A DNA stretch of 64,000 nt, taken from positions 6,634,001 to 6,698,000 of the forward strand of contig NC_135250.1 of NCBI RefSeq assembly GCF_964204865.1, written 5' to 3'. The notes below the pieces were generated by a model. That model made no database searches. It was given only the letters and a program-made list of their open reading frames with translations, and was not told where the DNA came from. Shown piece after piece: positions 40,875-50,605 of this stretch. The stretch's first letter is position 1. Each line of letters starts with the position of its first letter. Source of the stretch: Styela clava (taxonomy: Eukaryota > Chordata > Ascidiacea > Stolidobranchia > Styelidae). A program made the translations under genes and the position numbers.

Positions 40875-41642
40875 ATGAGTGTAAAATCAAGAGCAGATTA
40901 TGTCTACAAAGCCAAGCTTGCTGAACAAGCAGAGCGATATGACGACATGGTAAATGCGATGACAGAAGTGGTAAAAATGGACGACGAATTATCAGTGGAG
41001 GAACGGAATCTGCTTTCGGTTGCTTATAAAAATGTAATTGGAGCCCGTCGTGCGTCGTGGAGAATAATAACTAGCATAGAAGGAAAAAATGAATACGAAG
41101 CTGATAAAAAACACAGCATGGCCAAGGAATACCGAGTGAAGGTGGAACAGGAATTACAAGACATCTGTACTAAAATTCTGAAAGCCTTGGATGACCACCT
41201 CATTCCTAAGTCTAAAACAGCTGAATCCAATGTATTTTACTACAAAATGAAAGGTGATTACTATCGTTATCTGGCAGAATTTATGCCTGGCGCTGAGAAG
41301 AGTGCCGAATCAGAAAATAGCCTTGCGGCTTACGAAAAGGCACAAGAAGCAGCATCTAAAGATTTGGACGTTACTCATCCGATTCGCCTTGGTCTTGCTC
41401 TAAATTTTTCGGTGTTTTACTATGAAATTTTAAAACAACCAGATATGGCGTGTAAGCTCGCAAAGTTAGCTTTTGATTCAGCTATTAAAAAATTAGATAC
41501 TCTCGCAGAAGATTCTTACAAAGATTCTACCTTGATAATGCAGTTGCTTCGTGACAATTTAACGTTGTGGACCTCTGATGACAATTCTGAACAGCCATCG
41601 GAAGGTGGTGATGTCGACGATGCACCGCAAGATGAAGCTTAA
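40875..41642 (+). CDS. YWHAE: 14-3-3 protein, epsilon type, intronless
   Basis: A single open frame encodes 255 aa, the normal 14-3-3 length, covering all nine helices. The phosphopeptide-binding set is intact: Lys52, Arg59, Arg131 and Tyr132, in [17 protein letters not shown] and [15 protein letters not shown]. The family signatures [11 protein letters not shown] and [19 protein letters not shown] are present. The epsilon-like [20 protein letters not shown] supports the subtype. 14-3-3 dimers bind phosphoserine/threonine partners in the cytoplasm. The acidic tail ([12 protein letters not shown]) is lineage-specific. The coding region has no intron although every other host gene in the window is split, so it may be an old retrogene; no poly-A tract or target duplication survives. 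The reading frame is undisturbed, so it looks functional. The symbol denotes orthology group only. Confidence 0.95.
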   Translation: MSVKSRADYVYKAKLAEQAERYDDMVNAMTEVVKMDDELSVEERNLLSVAYKNVIGARRASWRIITSIEGKNEYEADKKHSMAKEYRVKVEQELQDICTKILKALDDHLIPKSKTAESNVFYYKMKGDYYRYLAEFMPGAEKSAESENSLAAYEKAQEAASKDLDVTHPIRLGLALNFSVFYYEILKQPDMACKLAKLAFDSAIKKLDTLAEDSYKDSTLIMQLLRDNLTLWTSDDNSEQPSEGGDVDDAPQDEA

Positions 41643-41679
41643 TAGATCAAGTCGAGTAATATCACAAAAATATTAATGG

Positions 41680-41701
41680 AATAAACTGATAAAGCAATAA
41701 A
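41680..41701 (+). terminator. Polyadenylation signals of the 14-3-3 gene
   Basis: Two AATAAA hexamers, at 41680-41685 and 41696-41701, lie 40-60 bp after the stop codon. They are suitable for cleavage just downstream. Confidence 0.55.
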
Positions 41702-42745
41702 CATTCAATTATGCTATAGGCTATTGCACTGTACCACACTAACTGGCCCATTAGACTTTGTATTCGCATGTTATCAAGATGTATTACTAGTTGACCAATT
41801 AAATTACCAACAAAAGATTGTAACTAAGTCATTACATATACCTATTATGAGTCTACTATATCAGTATATGGCTGTATATATTTTTTACTGTCTAGTCGGT
41901 GTTTTCTATGGATACGACTTGGAACTGATAATTATGGTCTATTCTCTGTACCGTCATTTTTTTGTTACTTTTTTTGAGTTTTAGCAGGTATAATTTGTCA
42001 AATGAAACATGAATATTGTTTATAATTGAATTATTTTGTTTCCTGATCTTTGGGGCTTGTTGCTTTTGGTTTATAAACAGTATGAGGTATGGCCTGATAG
42101 TGAAAGCTCAAATTCATTATCTGTTAATACTTTGGTGGTGCAGTACTTGAAAGCGTAGTCAAATTTATTCAGCATTATTTTCAAAATTATGAACCGAGTT
42201 ATGTATTGTAATGGCTGTATTTTGCTGTTTGTCTATTTAATTTTCATTGGTCATCCCCAGATTTTAGGTGAAAAAAGTGGACATGAAGTTGTTGGTAACT
42301 TTGTCGAAGAAGCAATTCATGTTTCTATTGCTTCCTTTTTTTTTTTAAGTCTTCTATTGGATGACCAGCTGCTCAAAGATAAATATATTTCTTTATTTCG
42401 AACTTGTATACCTGATAATTGTGGCACATTAGTACATTTGCACAAGAGAATGGTAATGCATCAGTTGCATGCACTGTGTGAATGAATTGACAGCTATTAT
42501 TTATGCTATTAAATTAATTGGTTAGATATAATTATTTTGGCATTACTCGCTTATGATATGTTCGCAATCTGCAAGTTTGTGGTTTCAACCTTAAATTGGC
42601 AAAGGAGTGAAATTTGATTCTCGCAAATGCATTGAAATAAAGGCTTACTGTAAACATGGATGTAAATTACAACCTTCAATCTGACTGAGATTAGGTAGAA
42701 CTTCAGATAGAGCCTTCATCTTGCTATTATCCGCGACTCTTATTT
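41702..42745. other. Intergenic, no supported gene
   Basis: An open frame of 98 codons at 42189-42485 has no recognisable domain and no conserved neighbour, so it is not called. No repeat was recognised. Confidence 0.35.
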
Positions 42746-42753
42746 GTTCCAGT

Positions 42754-43379
42754 TAGGGATGTAAGCTTCATATGGCTTCTGCACGACGTAGCGGCGTTGT
42801 ATAAAAGTCGACCAAACGCGTTTATTTTTCTGGCTTTTTCCCCCCAAGTCGTAACACTCCTGGTGTATTGGTCACAGTATTAGAAGACATAGCGATTTTG
42901 TTCCGCTACTCAAAATGTTAAGGTTGAGAAATCTGTTTATGAGCTCTTCAAAGTACGTAAATAATATTGTATTTATTTATAACAACATTATTCTTTATTA
43001 AAAACGTACGTCCGGGATGTTAACATCCTATCATTGCATCGTTCAAAATGTTAGTGTACGGATGAATTTAGGAAGTCTCTTTCAGATGAAAACAGTCATC
43101 CGGTATAGTTTGCAAACAAAAATTTATGTAAAAAGTAAATATGTAACTTTATGCGTACCTTTGCGTAACAAAAAATAAATTTTCGTTTCGTTTTATAGTT
43201 GATGTATTATTTCCTGCAAGCTTCAATCATTCTTCAGTTCTTTGTTGTTACTTAATCACAATTTATACTATAGTTTTACCAATTTGGAAGAAACTTAACA
43301 ATATTATGATGTTATATTCAGTAGAATCAGATTCGGAAATATTCGAATCGGAACATTCTGATTCGAAATTACATCCCTA
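42754..43379. mobile_element. Non-autonomous hAT element, family C-like copy 2
   Basis: 626 bp, starting TAGGGATGTAA and ending TTACATCCCTA, with duplications GTTCCAGT (42746-42753) and GTTCCAGC (43380-43387) differing at one base. Near the right end ATTCGAATCGGAAC and TCTGATTCGAA resemble the subterminal repeats of the element at 37740. No transposase. Confidence 0.85.
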
Positions 43380-44013
43380 GTTCCAGCGACTCTGCATTTG
43401 ATCCGTGATTTATATGGTATTTATGTATTTTAGTTATTGAGAAAGGCTATATCATCTTTTAGGTATAAAAGTTCGTAAACGTTTGCCTCTATCAAGTCTT
43501 AATAATGCAATCCAGGCCACCGGCAGTTCATGCAGTGGAAGCGTCTCAGTTCTAGAATAGGCTTATTTAACATGGCGAGTGTAGTTTCATTGTTTTTCAA
43601 AAGCGACTTTCGCCTACACCTACACCAATGATTCTCACCCGTCAAGGATATAATACGATTTATTTCGGCATTCAGGAATAGGTCAAACGATGTTTTTGGC
43701 GAAATTTGAGTCGCATCAACTCTTGTTTTTTTGCTATTTGGCGTGAAATGAAAAACAGTCTACTTCTTCTACGGCAGTGGTTATCAACCTGTGGAAGATT
43801 TTTAGGTAAATTATTGCAACATTCAACTTTTTAATTGGCTAAATTATGCCGACAACGCTTTATCTTCCAAACTGTATGTATTCGCTGAACGGCTTTTATG
43901 AATGTTTCCCCGGGCATCAATTTCCTTGTTTATTTCCATAATTAATCAGAAAAAAGTCAACAATGACGTAACAATCGCAATTTCTGCAGTCGCTCAGACC
44001 AAAGCGTATATAT

Positions 44014-44907
44014 CAGTGGTTCTTAAACTTTTTCGAGCGCGACCCAAATCTGAGTTTTATGAATACTCGCGACCCAATCCTAAATAACGCAAAATGTGTT
44101 TTTAATGTTAGTACAGTTTGACTCAAATACAGACAACTATTTATTAGAAACAGTCCATTGACTCAGTGAGATTGATGAAACTGAAATTTCCTTTTCCTTA
44201 TATCTTCAATACACAGCTCTATTTTACTTAACGCAATACGCAAGTTGTCACGGGTATCGAGGCGATTGCGAGCTTAGTTTTGATAACCGTCAGTGCCAAA
44301 TATCCTCGCTCGCACAAGTGCCTTGTCGCGAATTGTAGCAGAAAAGGCGTCCGCTGTCCGTCGCAAACACGACATCCTAGCTGGCCTTCGGTATCTCTCG
44401 CAACATACAACTTTTTACTCATCAAATGTGCACACACTGCTTCGTTCGCGGTAAATGGTGCCTCGAGATGAAGTCACATTTTCTCTAGATATTGAATAAT
44501 CTAATGTCGAGAAGCGAGCTTTTTTATTGCGTCGTCTATTACAATTTACATTACCAAAAAGACACCCATTTTTGGTTATTTTAATCCACTAAGACGACAT
44601 TCCACGCGGTCAACACAACGACAAGCGACGTGCATGGTTACCGATACCATAAAAATAATACACGTGACTGGCATATCAGAATTGTGATGTAACAATGACC
44701 TCAAGACAGTTCTTTCCGTGAATGAAATTTTATATTTCATTATTTGCAAATACCCCAGAGTTTAAAAGCTAAATTGAAACATTGGGAAAGCTGAAAATTC
44801 GTCCTTCTCCTCTTAGATTGCCCTTGCATTGACGACCTTGTCGCGACCCATTTTTAAACCTTCCGCGACCCATGTTTGGGTCGCGACCCATACTTTAAGA
44901 ACCACTG
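44014..44907. mobile_element. Degenerate hAT element with transposase remnant
   Basis: 894 bp with ends CAGTGGTTCTTAAACTTTTT and ACTTTAAGAACCACTG and a perfect 8-bp duplication GTATATAT (44006-44013, 44908-44915). Both ends carry repeated TCGCGACCCA motifs. It is an internally deleted derivative of an autonomous hAT, since part of a transposase C-terminus remains on the minus strand. Confidence 0.92.
44228..44437 (-). pseudogene. hAT transposase C-terminal remnant
   Basis: The minus-strand reading includes RHLCERGYLALTVIKTKLA, which resembles the conserved segment (Leu-Cys-Glu, Gly-Tyr/Phe, Leu-Thr, Ile-Lys-Thr-Lys) of the hAT dimerisation region found in Charlie/ZBED5-like transposases. Only this fragment of about 60-70 residues is left within the 894-bp element, and it cannot be active. 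Confidence 0.7.
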
Positions 44908-44915
44908 GTATATAT

Positions 44916-45572
44916 AATATAAGCGAGGCAACGCTCAGACAATGGACGCCATCTTGTGCCTATTGTTCTCGACGGCGTCTTATGAGAAGTTCCAACACAA
45001 TTATTGAAACATACCTATTATTTTCACTAATATTTTAGATAGAAAAATTTTGACGGTCGCATTTTGAAGTAGAATCTTAGCCGCACATGCTTATATCCTT
45101 TCATGTTGGCCAAATTACATTTATAGTACATTAAATTGTCTTTGAAAAGTATACCGGTTCCGAGTTACTTCCGAATTAAATTGGTCATTTAATCGTCATA
45201 ATTAACCATTTGACAATGTTTTCATTATGATGTCATAGATGAAAAGTTGTGTTTATTCGTCGAAGTTACTGGCCGACCCAACTTTGCTTCAATGGCCGTT
45301 TCTATTTTCTAGTTAACATTTTTCTTCTGTCAAGCTCCATAATGCCCTACTGCTCAGCTTTTATTAATAATTTTAAATACTTTGCATTAATTTTCCGAAG
45401 ATGACAAGTGGCAACACTCTAAGATTTAGGTGAATTTTAGTCTAATAACTAGAATTTTAACTAGAATATAATTGGTCTCTAAGATTTTAGATTATTTCTT
45501 AACTCTGCGATAACGTATTTGGGAAAAAGATGAGACTTTGATGAAAATTCAACATTTGGAAAATAATCTCTT
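44916..45572. other. Intergenic, no supported gene or repeat
   Basis: AT-rich sequence after the hAT derivative. Nothing with coding, RNA or repeat character was recognised. Confidence 0.3.
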
Positions 45573-45770
45573 TTGGATAATCTTTCTCCAAAATATCAGA
45601 CACTTGTAAAAATTGTAGAGCATTTGAAGCTAAAAGACAAACTTAATTTGAATATGTTTAACCTTCTTGATCAAAAAAATCAAATTGCCAAAATCAAATT
45701 TGGCACGATTCAAAGCACTAAACTGTTCACAGAATGTAGCTTGATTGGGTCAATGTTAAATAAACATTGA
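45573..45770 (+). CDS. Hypothetical small ORF or terminal exon
   Basis: 65 codons rich in Lys, Leu and Asn (LVKIVEHLKLKDKLNLNMF), ending just upstream of AAATAAAC. The composition looks more protein-like than neighbouring frames. No family was recognised and no splice partner was found, so it may be chance. Confidence 0.15.
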   Translation: MDNLSPKYQTLVKIVEHLKLKDKLNLNMFNLLDQKNQIAKIKFGTIQSTKLFTECSLIGSMLNKH

Positions 45771-46261
45771 ATGAAAAATACATGAAGATTTTTTAATATA
45801 TCTTTTTAGCTTGTATATAATGTGTAGTTCATTGTTTTATATTGTTCTTTTCTGCAAGTTACAAAATAAATGATGACGGTAATCTATGTCCTTTTTTTGA
45901 AACTTTTCATAGCTGGCAACCCTACTACTACCTGACAGCCTTCGTAATTTTGCCGGTGCGACCAAACCACAAGACGCCGAAAATCGACGACTGCCTGGCA
46001 TTATTACGTAACAAGACGATTTGAGCAGAACTAACACCAACGTTATAAGATGTGCATTACTGATTTTGCAATGCAGCTTTTGGTTTTGAGGCTTAAATTT
46101 CTAAAGTCTAACCGCTTGGGCCCTCCCGCGACCGCGGGGGTTTCGGGGGTGGATGCTACGCCACTGCCTGTATCCGTACCCACTCTGGCTCAGCAACCCA
46201 ATAGGCACTGTGTTAGAGAAGTAAGTGGGTATATTGTATTGTATATAACAGATGTGAATGG

Positions 46262-46600
46262 GCCCTTAATCATATAGCTAACATCGGCGTCTCGTCCGGT
46301 TACCCGACCATGTCTGGTATGGGATTAGTTAGCAGGTTATTATTTGTTTCAGACGCATAGACTTGATGGTAGAGGACGCCGTAACCAACCAGTGGTTACG
46401 TAAACCACCCTGCGGCGGCGAGGATTCCAGCAATCCTCTCGCACCTAAATATCCCCCACGGGATTCGAACCCACTCACGGTAATCAGTGGAGCGGTGACG
46501 AGCGTATTCCTGACGCTTAACACCATGCGCCACACTTCTGACAGCGTACGACTAACGCCACCTTACTAGCCTGTAGCAAGAGTCTGGTTTAGCAAGCTTT
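46262..46600 (-). repeat. tRNA-derived SINE, family 1
   Basis: On the minus strand the head (about 46535-46460) reads GTGGCGCATGGTGTTAAGCG (A box) and then GGGTTCGAATCCCGTGG (B box). The body includes GCTGGAATCCTCGCC and ACCACTGGTTGGTTACGG, and continues to GGTAACCGGACGAGACG. It matches 53235-53590. It inserted next to the left end of the hAT element. Confidence 0.8.
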
Positions 46601-47283
46601 CCCTAGAGTCACATTTACAAACTCCCCAAAGAAGAAGAAGAAGTCTGGAATATGCCAAAGTTGTTAAAATCTGATTTTCGCAGTGGTCGGAGATAGAGAT
46701 GTACCGATACCACTTTTTTCACCGATACCGATACCGATCCGATACCAACGAAAATGACCCGATACCGATACCGATACGCCGATATTCAAAATTGCCGATA
46801 TTACCGATATTCCGATACCGATATTCTAATAATATGTAACAACATCAATGTGTATATATGTACATAATGCTCTCTGGCTTACGAGACGATTGGGATAAAA
46901 TACCTGTATGCATGCAGTATTTACAGTGAATAATATTTCAACTTGAAAGTCGGATATCTCAGAACACGGGAACGTGTCAAAACTGCTAACGGTTTATTAA
47001 AATACTTGAATTAATTGCATCATAATTTGCATTCCAAAAGTGTACGTATACAGAGATAGGGGTCAATCCGGCTAATTATAGTAAAATGTAATAAACGACG
47101 TAAAAATACCATCATAGATAAATTTGATAATAATTTGAATTTAAAAAGCTCAAAGCGGCAATAAAACGTCATGATACTAGACGACATAATATCCGTTCAT
47201 GCTTCCTGGTCGCAAGGATAGGGGACCCCGTCCTCGTTAGGTTCGTGGCACCGCCCGTAATGTGCTAATTTGGGCACCGTGAT

Positions 47284-47506
47284 GGGTACACCCGAAGTAT
47301 GTGAACCAAGATGGCGGACACCGGAACGTGGTATGTGTACCATAGGACCATAATTTTATTCCAATTTTAGTTCTATCACGATTTCGGGGACTAGCCAAGT
47401 AACTCCCGTAGTATTTGTACTTAAAATTATGGCCCAACCCTAGCCTGGTACACATACTACGTACCGGTGTCCGTCATCTTGGTTCACATACTTTGGGAGT
47501 ATCCCG
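47284..47506. mobile_element. Palindromic MITE, family A copy 5, nested in the hAT element
   Basis: The arms read CCCGAAGTATGTGAACCAAG and its complement near 47490, continuing through GGCGGACACCGGAACGTGG. The centre holds ATAATTTTATTCCAATTTTA. It is the best preserved copy of the family for the outer arm sequence, and it must be younger than the hAT insertion. Confidence 0.85.
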
Positions 47507-47659
47507 TGATGCGCTGCGTTCGCTCTGACTCCCTAATCTCTAAACCACACTGACAATCATCAAATTCTGACTACAACAAAAACTACACTGCCTTTCAAAA
47601 AAGGCCATTTTTATTTATTTTATCACAACAACGAATTGACATCTGTCATTCAAGATACT

Positions 47660-49648
47660 TTAATACTGAAATTCAAAATATCTCAGATTATGATTTGAAA
47701 ACATTAGCTCCTCAGCAGTATCAGGTGATAGTCTGTTTCGATGAGGCGTATAAATATTTCCGCCAATGCTAAATAGTCTTTCACTTTCGACAGAAGATGG
47801 TGGGCAGGAAAGATATTTGTTTGCCAGAGAACTCAAGCAAGGAAATATCGATTTATTTTGTTTACACCAGTATATGGGATTCTCGTCTTTTTCGATTCGG
47901 CGACATGAAACATATCTCTCAATCTCTGAGAATAATGTCAAAGATTCGCTTCTAGACGATTTCTTATTAGTGGCATGATCCTCAGTTTCCATCACAAGAC
48001 AATCATAACATTTTTCGAAATCCAAATCACTAAAGTCGTCTTCACGCGGAGGCAAGTTACCGTTATCACTTCCCGACTCCGTCCCACTTGAGCATGATGT
48101 TTCACTTTCGCCTGTATGAATTGCAGCGTCTAATTTGCGTTTCTCGAGCGTCTCCAACAATCTTTGGCGGATGGTACCTCGATGAAACTTCGAAGTTTCG
48201 ATAAGGCGTTCCGCCCCAAAAAGGACGTCTTTATGCCTTGGGTCGAGGAATGTTGCGAGAATACAATTGTAGCTATCCATGTACTTTTGAAATCTTAGTT
48301 TTGCCGAAGTTTTGAATGAAGTCAGTGTCCCACCAAGACCATGAAATCTCGGTCCAGAAATTGCTACATCCAACAAGTGCATGATATATTTAACCTGTGG
48401 AATTATTTCTGATATCGTACTTGAACGAGCACTCAGTCGAACAGTAACTTTGTGGAATATTTCAAGGAGTTTCACTAATTTACCCATTAGATTCCACTTA
48501 TTAGCATCGATTGTTGGTAAGTTAGGAGTATCGAGTACATAATTTGCAATAGCTACCTTTTGCTCAAACATTCGCTCCAACATGAGGTAGATACTATTCC
48601 ACCTTGTCGGAACGCTGTTGAGGAGCTTATGCTGCGGCAAGCCATGCTGCTTTTGAAGTTTGGTGAGTTTGTTATTAGCCAGCGCTGAATGACTGAAGTG
48701 ACTAACGATTCTTTTGCATTGTTCAAGCAATTCTTTAATTACATCTTGCTCCAAAATAGAATCCTTAAGGACTAGTTGGAGCGTATGCAGGAAACAAGGC
48801 AGAGCATCATAGCCCGTGTCCGCTATACCTCTCACCATATTTGATCCGTTGTCTCGCGCAAACACGTGAACTTTATAGCTGGGAATGTGGAATTCATGTA
48901 ATACCTGATAGATAATATTTGTGATATTTGCAGAAGTGTGAGAATCCGGAAAATGAATTGTGCGTAGCACAATGACGTTATCTTGAAAATGTTCATCGAT
49001 CGTATGGGCAGTAATGCTTAGAAACGGCGTGTTGTTTATACTTGTCCATATATCGCTGGTAAAACTTATATTTTCTGAATGCTGGACGATCATTTGAACT
49101 TTCTCTCGAACAGATTTATAGATTGACGGAATCACAGTTTCAGAAAAATATTTGCGACTAGGGATATTGTATCTGGGTTTTGTATGGCCCATTAAACGTT
49201 TAAAGCCCACGTCTTCAACTATTGAGAACGGCTGACAGTCCGTTGCTATCATTTCTCCAATTAGTCGGTGTAAAACCTTGGCTTCAGAGCTGTTTATGTC
49301 CCACAATTTCGATCTTGAAAAACCTTCTTCTACGCTGAGCTGTGATTTACGATCGCGGTTTGTTTCTCCAGATTCCGACTGAAATCGTTTAAAGTACGTC
49401 TCAACACTCGTACCTGTGTGCCTTTTGGCCTCTTCCTCTCGAATTCTTCTCTTTTCTGCCTCGAAATCTTTTGGGTGGTAAATTTCAAGGTGCTTTTTCA
49501 AATTTGAGGTGGTAAACGATTTTGAGGATTTCCCGCCTCTGGACACAATGCCACCACACAGCTCGCATTTAACCTTACATTCATCTTCTTTTACAACTTC
49601 AAAGAATTTCCATACCACACTACGCGATGGACCAGCCATTTTCGCCAA
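47660..49648 (-). CDS. hAT-family transposase (BED zinc finger, ZBED type)
   Basis: An uninterrupted frame of 662 aa, full length for this family. The N-terminal BED finger spans about residues 9-60, with Cys28, Cys31, His53 and His58 (CELC..HLEIYH). An RNase H-like core follows with acidic candidates in FTSDIWTS and FARDNGSNMV. The C-terminal dimerisation block contains WCKQNKSIFPCLSSLANKYL, SSVESERLFSIGG and HRNRLSPDTAEELMF. It cuts and pastes the host element, acting in the nucleus. No stop or frameshift interrupts it, so it could still be active. It is not a domesticated host ZBED gene, because it lies within recognisable ends and target duplications. Confidence 0.95.
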   Translation of the reverse strand: MAKMAGPSRSVVWKFFEVVKEDECKVKCELCGGIVSRGGKSSKSFTTSNLKKHLEIYHPKDFEAEKRRIREEEAKRHTGTSVETYFKRFQSESGETNRDRKSQLSVEEGFSRSKLWDINSSEAKVLHRLIGEMIATDCQPFSIVEDVGFKRLMGHTKPRYNIPSRKYFSETVIPSIYKSVREKVQMIVQHSENISFTSDIWTSINNTPFLSITAHTIDEHFQDNVIVLRTIHFPDSHTSANITNIIYQVLHEFHIPSYKVHVFARDNGSNMVRGIADTGYDALPCFLHTLQLVLKDSILEQDVIKELLEQCKRIVSHFSHSALANNKLTKLQKQHGLPQHKLLNSVPTRWNSIYLMLERMFEQKVAIANYVLDTPNLPTIDANKWNLMGKLVKLLEIFHKVTVRLSARSSTISEIIPQVKYIMHLLDVAISGPRFHGLGGTLTSFKTSAKLRFQKYMDSYNCILATFLDPRHKDVLFGAERLIETSKFHRGTIRQRLLETLEKRKLDAAIHTGESETSCSSGTESGSDNGNLPPREDDFSDLDFEKCYDCLVMETEDHATNKKSSRSESLTLFSEIERYVSCRRIEKDENPIYWCKQNKSIFPCLSSLANKYLSCPPSSVESERLFSIGGNIYTPHRNRLSPDTAEELMFSNHNLRYFEFQY

Positions 49649-50605
49649 TCACTCAGGACAAATGCCGTTGAACCAGGAGAGCGGCGAGTAGACAGGTTTT
49701 AGCAGGCACGGGCAGATTCGTTTTACTGATTCAAACATCACATTATGACGTAACAAAACAAATCGACCAAGCGTCAAAACATTCAAGGTGCACAGATACA
49801 CAGGCCATAAATACTATTTCGATGATGTTTCAATTACCCATGTTAATAAATCATTACTGGCGAAGTTCATATTTGGGTTATGCTTGAAGTGACCCCTTGC
49901 GGCGAGCCGCCTGTAAGTGGGTTTGCAGAAGCCGAAAATATTATATATATGATTTCAGCTCCCAAGAACCGTAAACTAACTTGTACCTCAAAACATTCTA
50001 CATGAGATCTGAGAGCTGAATATATCGGTAATATCGGTATATTTTTAACCGATACCGATACATCACCGATACCAAAAAAATGGCCGATATTGCCGATACC
50101 GATACATCGGTACATCTCTAGTCGGAGATGGAAGTATAAATTTTCACAACCCGGAATCGGAGAAAAAAAACTATTCTAGGTCAACCGATTGCGAATTTTC
50201 TTCCAGTTGGCGGCCCAGGTGCTTACCATTCACTTTTATCTTGTTTCGTGCATTGTGCCTCGTTTTCCATTGACGAACAAAACAAAACTGATAGTGCACG
50301 TAAAAAAGCATCTCTTATCAAGTTGACAACGATGCCAAACAAGTATTAAATTGCAGTCTCCATACACATTCAAAATATTGTATTATATTTTAATAATAGT
50401 ATTAAACATTATTAATAGGACCGTAAGTATTATACTAACGGACAGGTAACATAAAAAATGTCCTTACACGCCCTATCGGATAGACGACTGAGAGAATTTA
50501 TAGGCAGGGTTGCGGCGAATGGCCTGCATTCATGCTTTGGAGTTATTGCAGATCACCCAATTCAAAAGCATAAGCTGACGAAGTCACTTCATACAACAAT
50601 GCACT

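Larger units (their letters stand above)
46694..50120. mobile_element. Full-length hAT transposon with intact transposase
   Basis: 3427 bp with a perfect 8-bp target duplication GTCGGAGA (46686-46693, 50121-50128). The ends are TAGAGATGTACCGATACCAC and the complement of TAGAGATGTACCGATGTATC. Both ends contain clusters of CCGATACCGATA-type subterminal repeats (46697-46825, 50025-50115), likely transposase-binding sites. It carries one long minus-strand transposase frame, and a nested family-A MITE at 47284-47506 between the left end and the transposase stop. Confidence 0.95.

Noticed and set aside
42189-42485. 98-codon plus-strand ORF with hydrophobic N-terminus
   Set aside because: No family motif, a homopolymer-driven Phe run, and no splice or promoter context. 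Probably chance.
43777-43800. CAGTGGTTATCAACCTG, a hAT-like terminus
   Set aside because: No inverted partner end or target duplication found nearby. Noted as a possible solo end only.
46460-46535. Possible tRNA gene on the minus strand
   Set aside because: A and B boxes are present, but the acceptor stem does not close and the same head recurs in a longer repeat at 53500-53578, so it is a SINE head.
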